DNA from: Ectothiorhodospiraceae bacterium
Lineage (GTDB): Bacteria; Pseudomonadota; Gammaproteobacteria; Nitrococcales; Aquisalimonadaceae
Reading direction: 5' to 3'
NCBI GenBank assembly: GCA_003565775.1
Contig: PXAT01000085.1
Location: forward strand, 1 to 64,000
DNA: 64,000 nt
Every line of letters starts with the position of its first letter. Positions within the stretch are counted from its first letter, which is position 1. Made by a program: the position numbers and the translations under genes. The notes below the pieces were generated by a model. That model was not told where the DNA came from. It searched no databases and worked only from the letters and a program-made list of their open reading frames with translations. Positions 44,494 through 52,461 of the stretch are shown here, piece after piece.

Positions 44494-45255
44494 ATGCGCG
44501 TACTGATAATCGGACTGGTGGGGCTCGCGCTGCTGGCGACGGGCATGGCCCAGGCGGCGGCGGTCGAGGATCCGATGCGGTCGCCTGGGTGGCGCATCAT
44601 CGAGCAGCGCTTCTTCAAGGACCAGACGGTGGTCTTTGACGAGCGGGTCCGGGTGCTGGCCCCGGCAAGCGCCGAGGATACCTTCGCCGTGCCCGGCTTC
44701 GTGCAGGTGGATGGCATCGAGGATATCGAGCGCCTGCTGGTGGTCATCGATCTCAATCCGATCCAGAAGGTGCTGGAGATGGACATCAACGAGGCGGTCC
44801 AGCCGTCTGTCGGGTTCCGCTTCAAGGTCCAGCAACGCACGCCGGTGCGCGCCGCCGTGCAGACCGCAGACGGCACCTGGTATCTCGGTGGTGTCTGGGT
44901 GGATGCGGCCGGCGGCGGTTGCACGGCGCCGAGCACCGCCAGCGCCAATCCGGACTGGGCCGAACGGATGGGTGAAATCGAAGCTGCACTCTGGCAGCGG
45001 GACAACGGTGTACAGCGTCTGAAAACCCGCCTGATGCATCCGATGGATACGGGTCTGGTGGACAATATCCCCGCGTTCTATCTCGAGACGCTGGAACTGC
45101 AGAACGAGAAGGGCGATGTCCTCTCCACCGTGAGCATCGAGTCGGCGATGTCGGAAAATCCGGTGCTGAGTTTCGACCTGGCGACGGACGGCCCGGTTCT
45201 GCTGCGTGGTCGCGACAATCAGGGCAACCGTTTCCGGGCCACGGTGACCCCATGA
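44494..45255 (+). CDS. Quinoprotein-associated fused SoxYZ-like carrier protein
   Basis: A 253-residue exported protein (signal cleavage near AQAA). The N-terminal part is SoxY-like and ends in a GGGCTAPS motif, whose cysteine corresponds to the swinging-arm cysteine of SoxY. The C-terminal part is SoxZ-like (LMHPMDTGLVD, YLETLELQNEKGDVLSTV, LLRGRDNQGNRF). Such fusions are a known companion of PQQ alcohol dehydrogenase clusters, but their cargo is not established. GGAG lies 9 nt before the ATG at 44494. It overlaps the metallohydrolase gene by 4 nt. Confidence 0.85.
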   Translation: MRVLIIGLVGLALLATGMAQAAAVEDPMRSPGWRIIEQRFFKDQTVVFDERVRVLAPASAEDTFAVPGFVQVDGIEDIERLLVVIDLNPIQKVLEMDINEAVQPSVGFRFKVQQRTPVRAAVQTADGTWYLGGVWVDAAGGGCTAPSTASANPDWAERMGEIEAALWQRDNGVQRLKTRLMHPMDTGLVDNIPAFYLETLELQNEKGDVLSTVSIESAMSENPVLSFDLATDGPVLLRGRDNQGNRFRATVTP

Positions 45256-46181
45256 TTCGTCTCGCCGGCCTGCTTTTCGCACTCATCCCCGGCGTGGTTG
45301 CGGCCTATAGTCTGACGCCGCAGCAGATCGCCCCCGGCGTCTACATGTTCGAGGGGAAGACCGAACATTTCACGCGCGCCAACAAGGGCGATATTGCCAA
45401 TACCGGGTTTCTGGTCACGGATGACGGGGTGCTGGTCTTCGATACAGGTCCGTCGCGCAGCTACGGTCAAAGCATGCGGCTGGCCATCGGGCTGGTCACC
45501 GACAAGCCGATTCACTCGGTCTACATCAGTCACCATCACCCGGATCACTTCCTCGGCAATCAGGCGTTCGAGGATGTGCCCATCTACGCCCTCGAACACA
45601 CCATCGAAACGATCAAGCGCGACGGCGATGCGGTGACCGATTCGCTGTATCGGCTGGTGGGCACGCCGATGGCCGGAACGGAGCCCGTAGCACCCGGCGA
45701 GGTTGTTTCGCTGGGGCGGCAGCAGGTCGGCGGGCGCGACATCGAACTGATCGCTGCCGGTGGCCATGGCGGGCACGGTGCGGCCGACCTGATGCTGCTC
45801 GACCATACCAGCGGCGTCCTGTTTGCCGGCGATCTGGTGTTCCATCAGCGGGCCCCGACCACGCCCAACGCCGATCTCGACGAGTGGCTGCAGGCGCTGG
45901 AAGCCATCGAGGCACTGGACTTCCGGGTGCTGGTGCCCGGGCACGGACCGTCCAGCCGCGGACCGGAGCCGATCAAACAGACCCGGGATTACCTGCAGTG
46001 GCTGGAGGAACACTTGCGGCAGGCAGCGGCGGAAGGCCTCGATGCGGCCGAAGTCATGTACCTGGACCTGCCGGAGCGGTTCCGGGGAATGGGCGTCCTG
46101 GAGGCCGAATACCGGCGCTCCGTGGCGCATCTCTACCCGGAAATGGAGCGCGAGACCCTGAAAGCTGTCGGTGAGCGGTGA
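45252..46181 (+). CDS. Quinoprotein relay zinc metallohydrolase (SoxH-related)
   Basis: A 309-residue exported metallo-beta-lactamase-fold protein with a signal peptide (cleavage near VAAY). Metal motifs are SHHHPDHFLGN, GGHGGHGAAD, FAGDLVFH and VPGHGP. It belongs to the SoxH-related group found beside fused SoxYZ carriers in PQQ systems. A hydrolytic role on a thiol-bound intermediate is plausible but unproven. It overlaps both neighbours by 4 nt. Confidence 0.85.
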   Translation: MIRLAGLLFALIPGVVAAYSLTPQQIAPGVYMFEGKTEHFTRANKGDIANTGFLVTDDGVLVFDTGPSRSYGQSMRLAIGLVTDKPIHSVYISHHHPDHFLGNQAFEDVPIYALEHTIETIKRDGDAVTDSLYRLVGTPMAGTEPVAPGEVVSLGRQQVGGRDIELIAAGGHGGHGAADLMLLDHTSGVLFAGDLVFHQRAPTTPNADLDEWLQALEAIEALDFRVLVPGHGPSSRGPEPIKQTRDYLQWLEEHLRQAAAEGLDAAEVMYLDLPERFRGMGVLEAEYRRSVAHLYPEMERETLKAVGER

Positions 46182-46768
46182 CTGCTCGCCTGATCTGTCT
46201 GCTGTTGTTGTCCATCCTTACCGGTCCGTTGACCGCCAGCGCACCGGCGTCGGATGACTGCGCGGACGGGTTCCGTCACATCAACGACGACGGATACCGT
46301 GAAGAGCATTATATGGCGCGAACGCCCGATTGCGTTCCGGGTGGTACGCGTCTCGACACTACTGCCCTGCAGGCGTTGCTGGCTGAGGACCCGTCGCCGG
46401 TCCTGATCGATGTCATGGCAGCGCAGGATCACATTCTGCCCGATCTGGAGCGTGGCTGGATTCCCGGCGATGAGCGGCAGCATCTGCCCGGCAGTATCTG
46501 GTTGCCAAACGTCGGTCTCGGCTGGATCGACGACGAGATCCAGCGCTGGTTCGCCGAGCGCCTGCGGCGCCACAGCGGGGGCGAACGGGATTACCCCCTG
46601 GTGTTCTATTGTCTGCAGGACTGCTGGATGGCATGGAATGCCGTGAGGCGTGCCAGTCGTCTGGGTTACACTAATCTCTATTGGTATGCAGACGGAATCG
46701 ATGTCTGGATCGAGAAAGAGTTGCCGACGGTGACCGCTGAACCCGAGCCGCTACGCACTCGCGATTAG
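46178..46768 (+). CDS. PQQ-catabolism-associated CXXCW protein
   Basis: A 196-residue exported protein with a rhodanese-like fold. After the signal peptide (cleavage near LTAS) comes DGYREEHYMARTPD, then LIDVMAAQ, PGSIWLPNVG and the signature YCLQDCWMAWNAV (CXXCW, about residues 146-150). The family is defined by its link to PQQ alcohol oxidation; a thiol-disulphide or sulphur-transfer role is likely. The GTG start overlaps the metallohydrolase stop. Confidence 0.85.
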   Translation: MTARLICLLLLSILTGPLTASAPASDDCADGFRHINDDGYREEHYMARTPDCVPGGTRLDTTALQALLAEDPSPVLIDVMAAQDHILPDLERGWIPGDERQHLPGSIWLPNVGLGWIDDEIQRWFAERLRRHSGGERDYPLVFYCLQDCWMAWNAVRRASRLGYTNLYWYADGIDVWIEKELPTVTAEPEPLRTRD

Positions 46769-46902
46769 CCGGCCGTTGCACCGTCGCGCACCAGCGATCC
46801 CGGCATCGACGTACCGGACTTCCCGAGCCTGAATCGGGAGTTACGTTGCGCAACGCCGGCACCGCGCCGAGGTTTGCCGCGGTGGCGTGTCACAAAAAGA
46901 GA

Positions 46903-46920
46903 CGACCGATCAATCGGTCG
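46903..46920. promoter_or_regulatory. Perfect palindrome CGACCGAT-N2-ATCGGTCG before the activator gene
   Basis: Two 8-bp arms with a 2-nt spacer end just before the ribosome site GGAGGAG of the activator gene. It could be an autoregulatory operator, or a leader hairpin limiting translation. Confidence 0.5.
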
Positions 46921-46934
46921 CTGGAGGAGCAGTC

Positions 46935-48908
46935 ATGGCCCGCATGCCTGGAGCTGGACAGGTGGACCCTTATGCCGTCGGCGGGGCCGCGGCGCCGCGA
47001 CCACGGGAAGACGGGCTGAAGATCATCCGGCGTTCCTGGGAGCGCTGTAACCTCGAGTACAGCATCGACCGGGTCGCGAACGATCCCCCGGCGGTGGCGG
47101 ACACCCCGAGCCTTGCCGAATCCCGGGACCAGTACGGCGAGCTGGTGCAGATGGCGCGCAACGAAATGCAGAGCCTGTACCAGCAGATCGCCGGGTCGGG
47201 CTATGCGCTGCTGCTTACCGATGCCAAGGGCATGATCCTGGAATATGTCGGCGAGGACAGCCTGAAAGGCATGTTCCGAGACGCCGGATTGCTGCACGGT
47301 GCCATCTGGGACGAAGCCCATGAAGGGACGAACGGGATCGGCACCTGCATTGCCGAGAGCCGTCCGGTCAATGTCTTTCGTGATCAGCATTTCCGTGCAC
47401 GGCATCAGCCGCTGAGTTGTTCCGGCGCGCCGATCTGGGATCCGGAAGGCAAGTTGCTGGCGGTCCTGGACGCATCCACGGTCAGCGCCTCCGATACGCC
47501 GCAGAGCCAGTTGCACACGCTGGCGCTGGTGACCATGTCGGCGCAGCTCATCTCCAAGTGTCGGTTCACCAGCAGCTTCAATGACGCCCTGATCCTGCGC
47601 TTTCACAGCCGTCCGGAATACGTCGGCCTGATCAACGATGGCGCTCTGGCAGTGTCCGGCGACGGCCGCATCCTGGCGGCTGATCACAATGCCGTCGGAT
47701 ACCTCGGGGCCAGCGATCGCAAGCAGGTGGTCGGTCGCCTGATCAGTGACGTCCTGGATATCGAGCCCGGCACCCTCCGCGAACGTGCCGCCCAGCCCTA
47801 CACGCCCTATTGGCCGGTGCATGCGCGCGGCCGGGGTGCGCGCTTTTTCGCCACGGTACAGAGTCCCACCCGCGACGGTCTGCCCGGTGAGCGGGTCCGA
47901 GCGCGTGAGTCCGTACCGCCGTCGCGTGCGCAACGGAAGCGTTTCCCGGCGGAGCTGACCTGTCTTGCAGGGCAGGATCCGGTCATGCAGGACAACATCG
48001 ACTGCGCCCAGCGGGTCATGGACCGGGACATCCCGATGTTGCTGATCGGCGAGACGGGAACCGGCAAGGAACTGTTCGCGCGTGCCGTGCATGGCGCCAG
48101 CAGCCGCGCGCATCGCCGCTTCGTGGCAGTCAACTGCGCGGCGATTCCGGAAAGCCTGATCGAGAGCGAACTGTTCGGTTACAAGCCGGGGGCCTTTACC
48201 GGCGCTCAGCGTGGCGGCAACAAGGGCCGGGTGCTGGAGGCTGATGGCGGCACGCTGTTCCTGGACGAGATCGGCGATATGCCGCTGGAGCTCCAGACGC
48301 GGCTCCTGCGCGTACTGGAAGAACAGGAAGTGTCGCCGCTGGGCGGTGGCGAGCCCGTGCCGGTGGAAATCAATCTGATCAGTGCGACCAATACCAACCT
48401 CGAGGATCGGGTGGCGAACGGCAGTTTCCGCGAGGATCTGTATTACCGGCTGAACGGCATTTGCCTGCAGTTACCGGCCCTGCGCGAACGCACGGACATG
48501 GCGGAGATCATCCACAACGTGCTCGCGCACGAACTGGACAGTCGGGATATCCGCATCAGTCCGGAGGCGTTCAACTGTCTGATGGGTTACCACTGGCCCG
48601 GCAATCTGCGGCAACTGCGGAATGTACTGCGCACGGCCCTGGCGCTATGCCGTGACGGCGTGATCCGGATCGAACAGCTGAGCCGCGAATTGCGCGCGTC
48701 ACAGCCGACGATGTCTGCGTCTCAGGAGGTTGAGCCCGGAACAGCGACTGCTGCGACCGGGCGGCTGGATGCCGCCGAGCGCGGGGCGCTTCTGGCCGAG
48801 CTCACGCGACAGGCGTGGAACGTGACGCGAACCGCGGCAGAGCTGGACATGAGCCGCAATACGCTCTATCGCAAGATGCGCAAGCACGGCATCACGCCGC
48901 CGGAGTAG
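46935..48908 (+). CDS. Sigma-54-dependent activator, AcoR type
   Basis: A 657-residue enhancer-binding protein. An N-terminal GAF-type sensor (about residues 60-200; EGTNGIGTCI, then the HFRARHQPLSCSGAPIWD loop) and a PAS-like region (about 230-300) precede the AAA+ domain. That domain has Walker A GETGTGKE, the sigma-54 contact loop GAFTGA and the Walker B region GGTLFLDEIGDM. A Fis-type helix-turn-helix (NVTRTAAELDMSRNTLYRKM) is at the C-terminus. It resembles activators of acetoin and alcohol catabolism. The ATG at 46935 has GGAGGAG upstream. The two consensus sigma-54 promoters in the window (38186, 40967) are its probable targets. Confidence 0.93.
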   Translation: MARMPGAGQVDPYAVGGAAAPRPREDGLKIIRRSWERCNLEYSIDRVANDPPAVADTPSLAESRDQYGELVQMARNEMQSLYQQIAGSGYALLLTDAKGMILEYVGEDSLKGMFRDAGLLHGAIWDEAHEGTNGIGTCIAESRPVNVFRDQHFRARHQPLSCSGAPIWDPEGKLLAVLDASTVSASDTPQSQLHTLALVTMSAQLISKCRFTSSFNDALILRFHSRPEYVGLINDGALAVSGDGRILAADHNAVGYLGASDRKQVVGRLISDVLDIEPGTLRERAAQPYTPYWPVHARGRGARFFATVQSPTRDGLPGERVRARESVPPSRAQRKRFPAELTCLAGQDPVMQDNIDCAQRVMDRDIPMLLIGETGTGKELFARAVHGASSRAHRRFVAVNCAAIPESLIESELFGYKPGAFTGAQRGGNKGRVLEADGGTLFLDEIGDMPLELQTRLLRVLEEQEVSPLGGGEPVPVEINLISATNTNLEDRVANGSFREDLYYRLNGICLQLPALRERTDMAEIIHNVLAHELDSRDIRISPEAFNCLMGYHWPGNLRQLRNVLRTALALCRDGVIRIEQLSRELRASQPTMSASQEVEPGTATAATGRLDAAERGALLAELTRQAWNVTRTAAELDMSRNTLYRKMRKHGITPPE

Positions 48909-48962
48909 GCAGGCGGCGCCGAGCGGCAGCGAATGGCGGATTGCAGAAGGCCTTGCCCGGCG

Positions 48963-49412
48963 TCAGATCTTCAATCGCCGCCCGACCGCCGGGTTGCGAC
49001 GCAGTGTGTCCACCGCATCCGCATCCGGGATCAGCGGGCGGTCCCGTTCCCGGTCGACCATGCACAGAAAGCCCAGCGGCTCGTCACCGGTCGGGTGGAA
49101 CTGATGCACGGTATGCGGTGCGATATAGATGCAGTCATGCAAGCCGATGGCTTCGACCCGATCCTGCAGGATGACCTCTCCCCGGCCACGGATCACGATC
49201 ACCACATGGGGGTGCTCATGGTGCTCGAGTGAGGAGTAGCCGTCCGGCTGTACCTCGAAGTAGCGGGTAATGAAATTCAGCCGGCCTTCGTCATCGTTCT
49301 CGCCCAGCAGGGTCTGGCGCGTGATGTCGCGGAAACCCGAACCATCGGTCTTGTACTCCTTCAGCGGCACGTCCTGCCAGCGATAATCCTGTGCCCGAAT
49401 CACCTTCGCCAT
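48963..49412 (-). CDS. Single-domain cupin protein
   Basis: A 149-residue cupin with metal-binding motif 1 EHHEHPHVVIVIRGRGEV (about residues 62-79) and motif 2 around PHTVHQFHPTG. It starts 7 nt after the RuBisCO-like gene on the same strand, so the pair is probably co-transcribed. In Rhodospirillum rubrum a cupin acts after the RuBisCO-like protein in methylthio-sugar salvage, which makes a related two-step pathway a hypothesis here. Confidence 0.85.
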   Translation of the reverse strand: MAKVIRAQDYRWQDVPLKEYKTDGSGFRDITRQTLLGENDDEGRLNFITRYFEVQPDGYSSLEHHEHPHVVIVIRGRGEVILQDRVEAIGLHDCIYIAPHTVHQFHPTGDEPLGFLCMVDRERDRPLIPDADAVDTLRRNPAVGRRLKI

Positions 49413-49418
49413 AAGCGC

Positions 49419-50534
49419 TCAGCGTCCCAGAGTTGTCAGTAATGCGCGGGTTGCGGCAGTCAGATCGCCGTCGGCATACAGGCTGCCACCGATCAACACC
49501 ATGGTATCCGGGCCATAGCACTCGATCCAATGGGCGGCTCGCCGTACATCCATGCCACCGCCGGGAGCCGGCATGGCGCCGCGAAGTGCGCCCAGCGGGC
49601 GCCGCAGCGCATGATTGATGGATTCGCAGGTTGCCTGGCTGAAGCCGAAACGACCGCCGGCATTGGGATAGATAACCGCATCGGCGCCGGCCACCCGGAA
49701 CAGGTCACCCAGCATCACCGCCGGATCGAGCCCGTGGCCGTCGGCAAAGTAGCTGCCGGTCATGGCCGGATGTGCCAGCACGGCGAGGCCGTAGCGATCC
49801 CGCGCCAGACGCAAGCTGTCCATGCCGGACAACCAGGGCGACAGCAGCACGCCCGCGCAGCCGGCGTCCCGTGCCGCCGCCAGGCGGTCCGCGAGATCGG
49901 CCGGTCCGGCCGTGGCATTGGGGAAATACAGACTGTTGCAGCCGTTCTCCCGGTTAGCGGCCGTCACGGCCTGCTGGCAGGCCTGCAAACGCTCCAGATA
50001 GGGCGCGGAGGGCTGGTCGGCCAGGCCGTGGTCATCCTTGATGATATCCACGCCGCCCCGGGCAAAAGCCCGCGTCAGCGCCGCCAGTTCGCCGGCATCC
50101 GCACCGACCGGCTTGAGCGCGGTGCAGGTCAGCGGCCGCTTTTCCGTGACACCGGTCAATTGGCGCAGACCGTCGATGCCGAATGCCGGGCCGCGGAAAT
50201 GCTCAAGCAACGAGGCAGGCCAGTCGATGCCGGTGATGCGGATGCCGGCCTTCATCGAAATGTTGCCGAACAACAGGTTCAGCAGCTGAGTGGTCTCGCC
50301 GCCGGCCAGTTCCGGTGCGTAGGCAATGGACGCGGTGAAGGTGCCGTCGCTCACTGGCTCCAGCGAACGGACCTGACCGACATGCGTGGCGAGAAGGGTC
50401 TCCGGCACGCATCGCGCCGGCAGCTCCGCAGTCTGCTCCAGCGCAATGCCGCGTGCCTTGTCGTCGGCGCGTTCGCCGGGCTGCAGCCGCAGGCGGTAAT
50501 GAACCAGCAGTTCCTCATCCATGGTCATGCGCAT
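49419..50534 (-). CDS. RuBisCO-like protein (form IV)
   Basis: A 371-residue RuBisCO large-subunit homologue, shorter than true RuBisCO (about 460). K141 in TALKP corresponds to the catalytic K175. The metal site reads GGVDIIKDDH (K166, D167, D168, H169): the carbamylated lysine and first acid are kept, but the second acidic ligand (Glu204) is His. Phosphate-site glycines are present (PAPGGGMD, LIGGSLY). It should be an isomerase or decarboxylase of a sugar phosphate rather than a carboxylase. Candidates are methylthioribulose-1-phosphate salvage and oxo-isoapionate-phosphate chemistry. ATGs at 50534 and 50522 are both possible starts; neither has a clear ribosome site. Confidence 0.88.
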   Translation of the reverse strand: MRMTMDEELLVHYRLRLQPGERADDKARGIALEQTAELPARCVPETLLATHVGQVRSLEPVSDGTFTASIAYAPELAGGETTQLLNLLFGNISMKAGIRITGIDWPASLLEHFRGPAFGIDGLRQLTGVTEKRPLTCTALKPVGADAGELAALTRAFARGGVDIIKDDHGLADQPSAPYLERLQACQQAVTAANRENGCNSLYFPNATAGPADLADRLAAARDAGCAGVLLSPWLSGMDSLRLARDRYGLAVLAHPAMTGSYFADGHGLDPAVMLGDLFRVAGADAVIYPNAGGRFGFSQATCESINHALRRPLGALRGAMPAPGGGMDVRRAAHWIECYGPDTMVLIGGSLYADGDLTAATRALLTTLGR

Positions 50535-50558
50535 CCGATGCGTTGTGTCCGGTGTGGT

Positions 50559-50780
50559 TCATAGGTGACGGATCGCGCGTAGCGCGGCGATCGGTGAGCC
50601 GATTACCAGCACGGCGATCAGCAGGAACCCCAGCAGCATCGCCCAGGGCGGTAACAGCGGCCAGATTCGGGAAAAGAACCAGTAAAGGGCGGCAATATAG
50701 CCGGCCACCACCGTGCTGCCTACCAGCAGGGCCGTGAGCAAGCGGCCACGGCGGTTCGGATCGTGCTGCGTGTCAGGCAT
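50559..50780 (-). CDS. Small two-helix membrane protein
   Basis: A 73-residue protein with a basic N-terminus (DPNRRGR) and two hydrophobic segments (about residues 13-33 and 40-62). It lies 24 nt upstream of the RuBisCO-like gene on the same strand and could be its operon leader gene. No family is recognised. Confidence 0.55.
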   Translation of the reverse strand: MPDTQHDPNRRGRLLTALLVGSTVVAGYIAALYWFFSRIWPLLPPWAMLLGFLLIAVLVIGSPIAALRAIRHL

Positions 50781-50816
50781 GGCGCTGTATCGTCCGGCCT
50801 TGTAAGTTTACGGGGT

Positions 50817-50910
50817 GAGGGAAAGACTGACCTGTTTCCGCGTCTGCGCCCGAGACCGGTGTCGGTCATCTGGCAAGGCGCGGTGCCGGAACCAGGTCAG
50901 TCTTTCCCTC
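50817..50910 (+). repeat. Compact repeat copy I (94 bp hairpin)
   Basis: GAGGGAAAGACTGACCTG at the left is matched perfectly by CAGGTCAGTCTTTCCCTC at the right (18-bp TIRs). Between them only the alpha arm remains (GCGCCCGAGACCGG, GGTCATCTGGCAAGG). It is a deletion derivative of the full element and would fold as one long hairpin just upstream of rraA. Confidence 0.93.
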
Positions 50911-50937
50911 TGATCAAGTCTACCGGGGAGGACCCAG

Positions 50938-51429
50938 ATGGCGGAATTGCGGACCACGGATCTTTGTGACGCCCATGGTCATGCGGTACGGGTTGTCGCG
51001 CCCATGTTCATGGATTATGGCGGTCGGCGGCTGTTCCATGGCCCGATCAGCACGGTGCAGGCTTTCGAGGACAACTCGCGGGTCCGTGAAGCATTGTCGG
51101 AGCCCGGTGGCGGGCGGGTGCTGGTGGTCGATGGTGGTGGCTCGATGCGCTGCGCGCTGCTTGGCGACAACCTGGCGCGCATGGGGCATGACAACGGCTG
51201 GGCAGGTGTGGTGGTGTACGGCTGCGTTCGGGACGCCGCCGAGCTGAGCAGGATTCCGCTGCCGGTCAAGGGCCTGAACACGCATCCGCGGCGCAGTGAA
51301 AAGCGCGGTCAGGGCGAACGCGAGGTGCCGGTGAGTTTCGGTGGTATCAGCATGCGCCCGGGCGAGTATCTCTACGCCGACGAGGATGGCGTGATCGTGG
51401 CGGACGGACTGCTGGAGCTTCCGGTCTGA
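50938..51429 (+). CDS. rraA: RraA-family protein
   Basis: A 163-residue trimer-forming protein of the RraA family. The opening [55 protein letters not shown] and [10 protein letters not shown] match RraA, which inhibits RNase E in E. coli. Related proteins are oxoacid aldolases, and the metal-dependent aldolase residues cannot be excluded. GGGGAGGA lies about 6 nt before the ATG. The transcript leader contains the compact repeat hairpin copy I. Confidence 0.88.
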   Translation: MAELRTTDLCDAHGHAVRVVAPMFMDYGGRRLFHGPISTVQAFEDNSRVREALSEPGGGRVLVVDGGGSMRCALLGDNLARMGHDNGWAGVVVYGCVRDAAELSRIPLPVKGLNTHPRRSEKRGQGEREVPVSFGGISMRPGEYLYADEDGVIVADGLLELPV

Positions 51430-51472
51430 CCGCATTGAATGCAGGTCCAGAAAAAATACTGCAGGAGGAGAC

Positions 51473-51916
51473 GTGGACCAGACAATCAGGAATCTGATGC
51501 GGGAGCGCGGTGGCCGCATCCACAGCATTGAGCCGGAGGCGATGGTGGCCGAGGCAGTGCAGCGCATGAACAACCTGAACATCGGGGCGCTGACCGTGGT
51601 GGATGGCGATACGCTCAAGGGCATTTTCACGGAGCGGGATGTCCTTCGGCGCGTGATTGACGGCAATCTCCCGCCGGACGACACACCGGTCTGGCGCGTC
51701 ATGACCAGCAAGCTGGTGGTGGTTCGCCCGGAGACCACGATCGGTGAGGCGATGGCACTGGTCGACCAGTACAACTGCCGGCATCTGCCGATCGTCGACA
51801 ATGACCGTTTGCTGGGTATGGTGTCGGTGCGGGACCTGATCGGGCATCTGGTGGAAGAGCACGAACACCGGATCGCCGAACTTACCAAGTACATCTACGG
51901 GGAGTTCGGTAACTGA
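51473..51916 (+). CDS. Tandem CBS-domain protein
   Basis: A 147-residue protein made of two CBS motifs (about residues 5-60 and 75-130): GALTVVDGDTLKGIFTERDVLRR and HLPIVDNDRLLGMVSVRDLIGHLV. Such stand-alone pairs bind adenine nucleotides and sense energy charge. The GTG start has AGGAGGAG just upstream. It is followed 2 nt later by hslR. Confidence 0.9.
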   Translation: MDQTIRNLMRERGGRIHSIEPEAMVAEAVQRMNNLNIGALTVVDGDTLKGIFTERDVLRRVIDGNLPPDDTPVWRVMTSKLVVVRPETTIGEAMALVDQYNCRHLPIVDNDRLLGMVSVRDLIGHLVEEHEHRIAELTKYIYGEFGN

Positions 51917-51918
51917 TC

Positions 51919-52308
51919 ATGGCGGATGACGGTGTACGCGTCGACCGCTGGCTCTGGGCGGCACGCTTCTTCAAGACCCGACGGCTGGCGGTCGATGCGA
52001 TCAACGGCGGCAAGGTGGAGATCAACGACGCACGGGCGAAGCCGGCCAAAACCGTGCGTCCGGGAGACCAACTGCGCATCCGCAAGGATGCCTTCGAGTT
52101 TCATGTCGAAGTGCTGGACGTCGCCGGGCAGCGCGGATCGGCGGCGGTGGCCCGGACGCTGTACGAGGAATTCGCCGACAGTGTGGCGCGTCGGGAAACC
52201 CTGCGCGAACAACTGCGCGCCCAATCCGCCGCCTTCCCCCAACCCCGCGGCCGCCCCGACAAGCACAACCGGCGGGAGCTGGCCAGGTTCAAGAAGGAGG
52301 GGGGATAG
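51919..52308 (+). CDS. hslR: Ribosome-associated heat shock protein Hsp15
   Basis: A 129-residue S4-domain RNA-binding protein: VRVDRWLWAARFFKTRRLAVDAINGGKVEIN, then KPAKTVRPGDQLRI, and a basic C-terminal tail. Hsp15 rescues stalled 50S subunits carrying nascent chains. Length and motifs are as expected. It follows the CBS gene by 2 nt. Confidence 0.92.
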   Translation: MADDGVRVDRWLWAARFFKTRRLAVDAINGGKVEINDARAKPAKTVRPGDQLRIRKDAFEFHVEVLDVAGQRGSAAVARTLYEEFADSVARRETLREQLRAQSAAFPQPRGRPDKHNRRELARFKKEGG

Positions 52309-52461
52309 CGTACGGCGCCCGGCGCCCGGCTGTCGGGGGGCAGGCGTCTGAGCGATGGGCTCGAGGGCGGGCAGGGACGAGGAGCGAGGTTCGAGGGACG
52401 AGGAAAAATCCCGGCAGTCGGGTTCGCCTCCTCCTGTGGCGGGGTGCCGGGCGCTTTCGGT

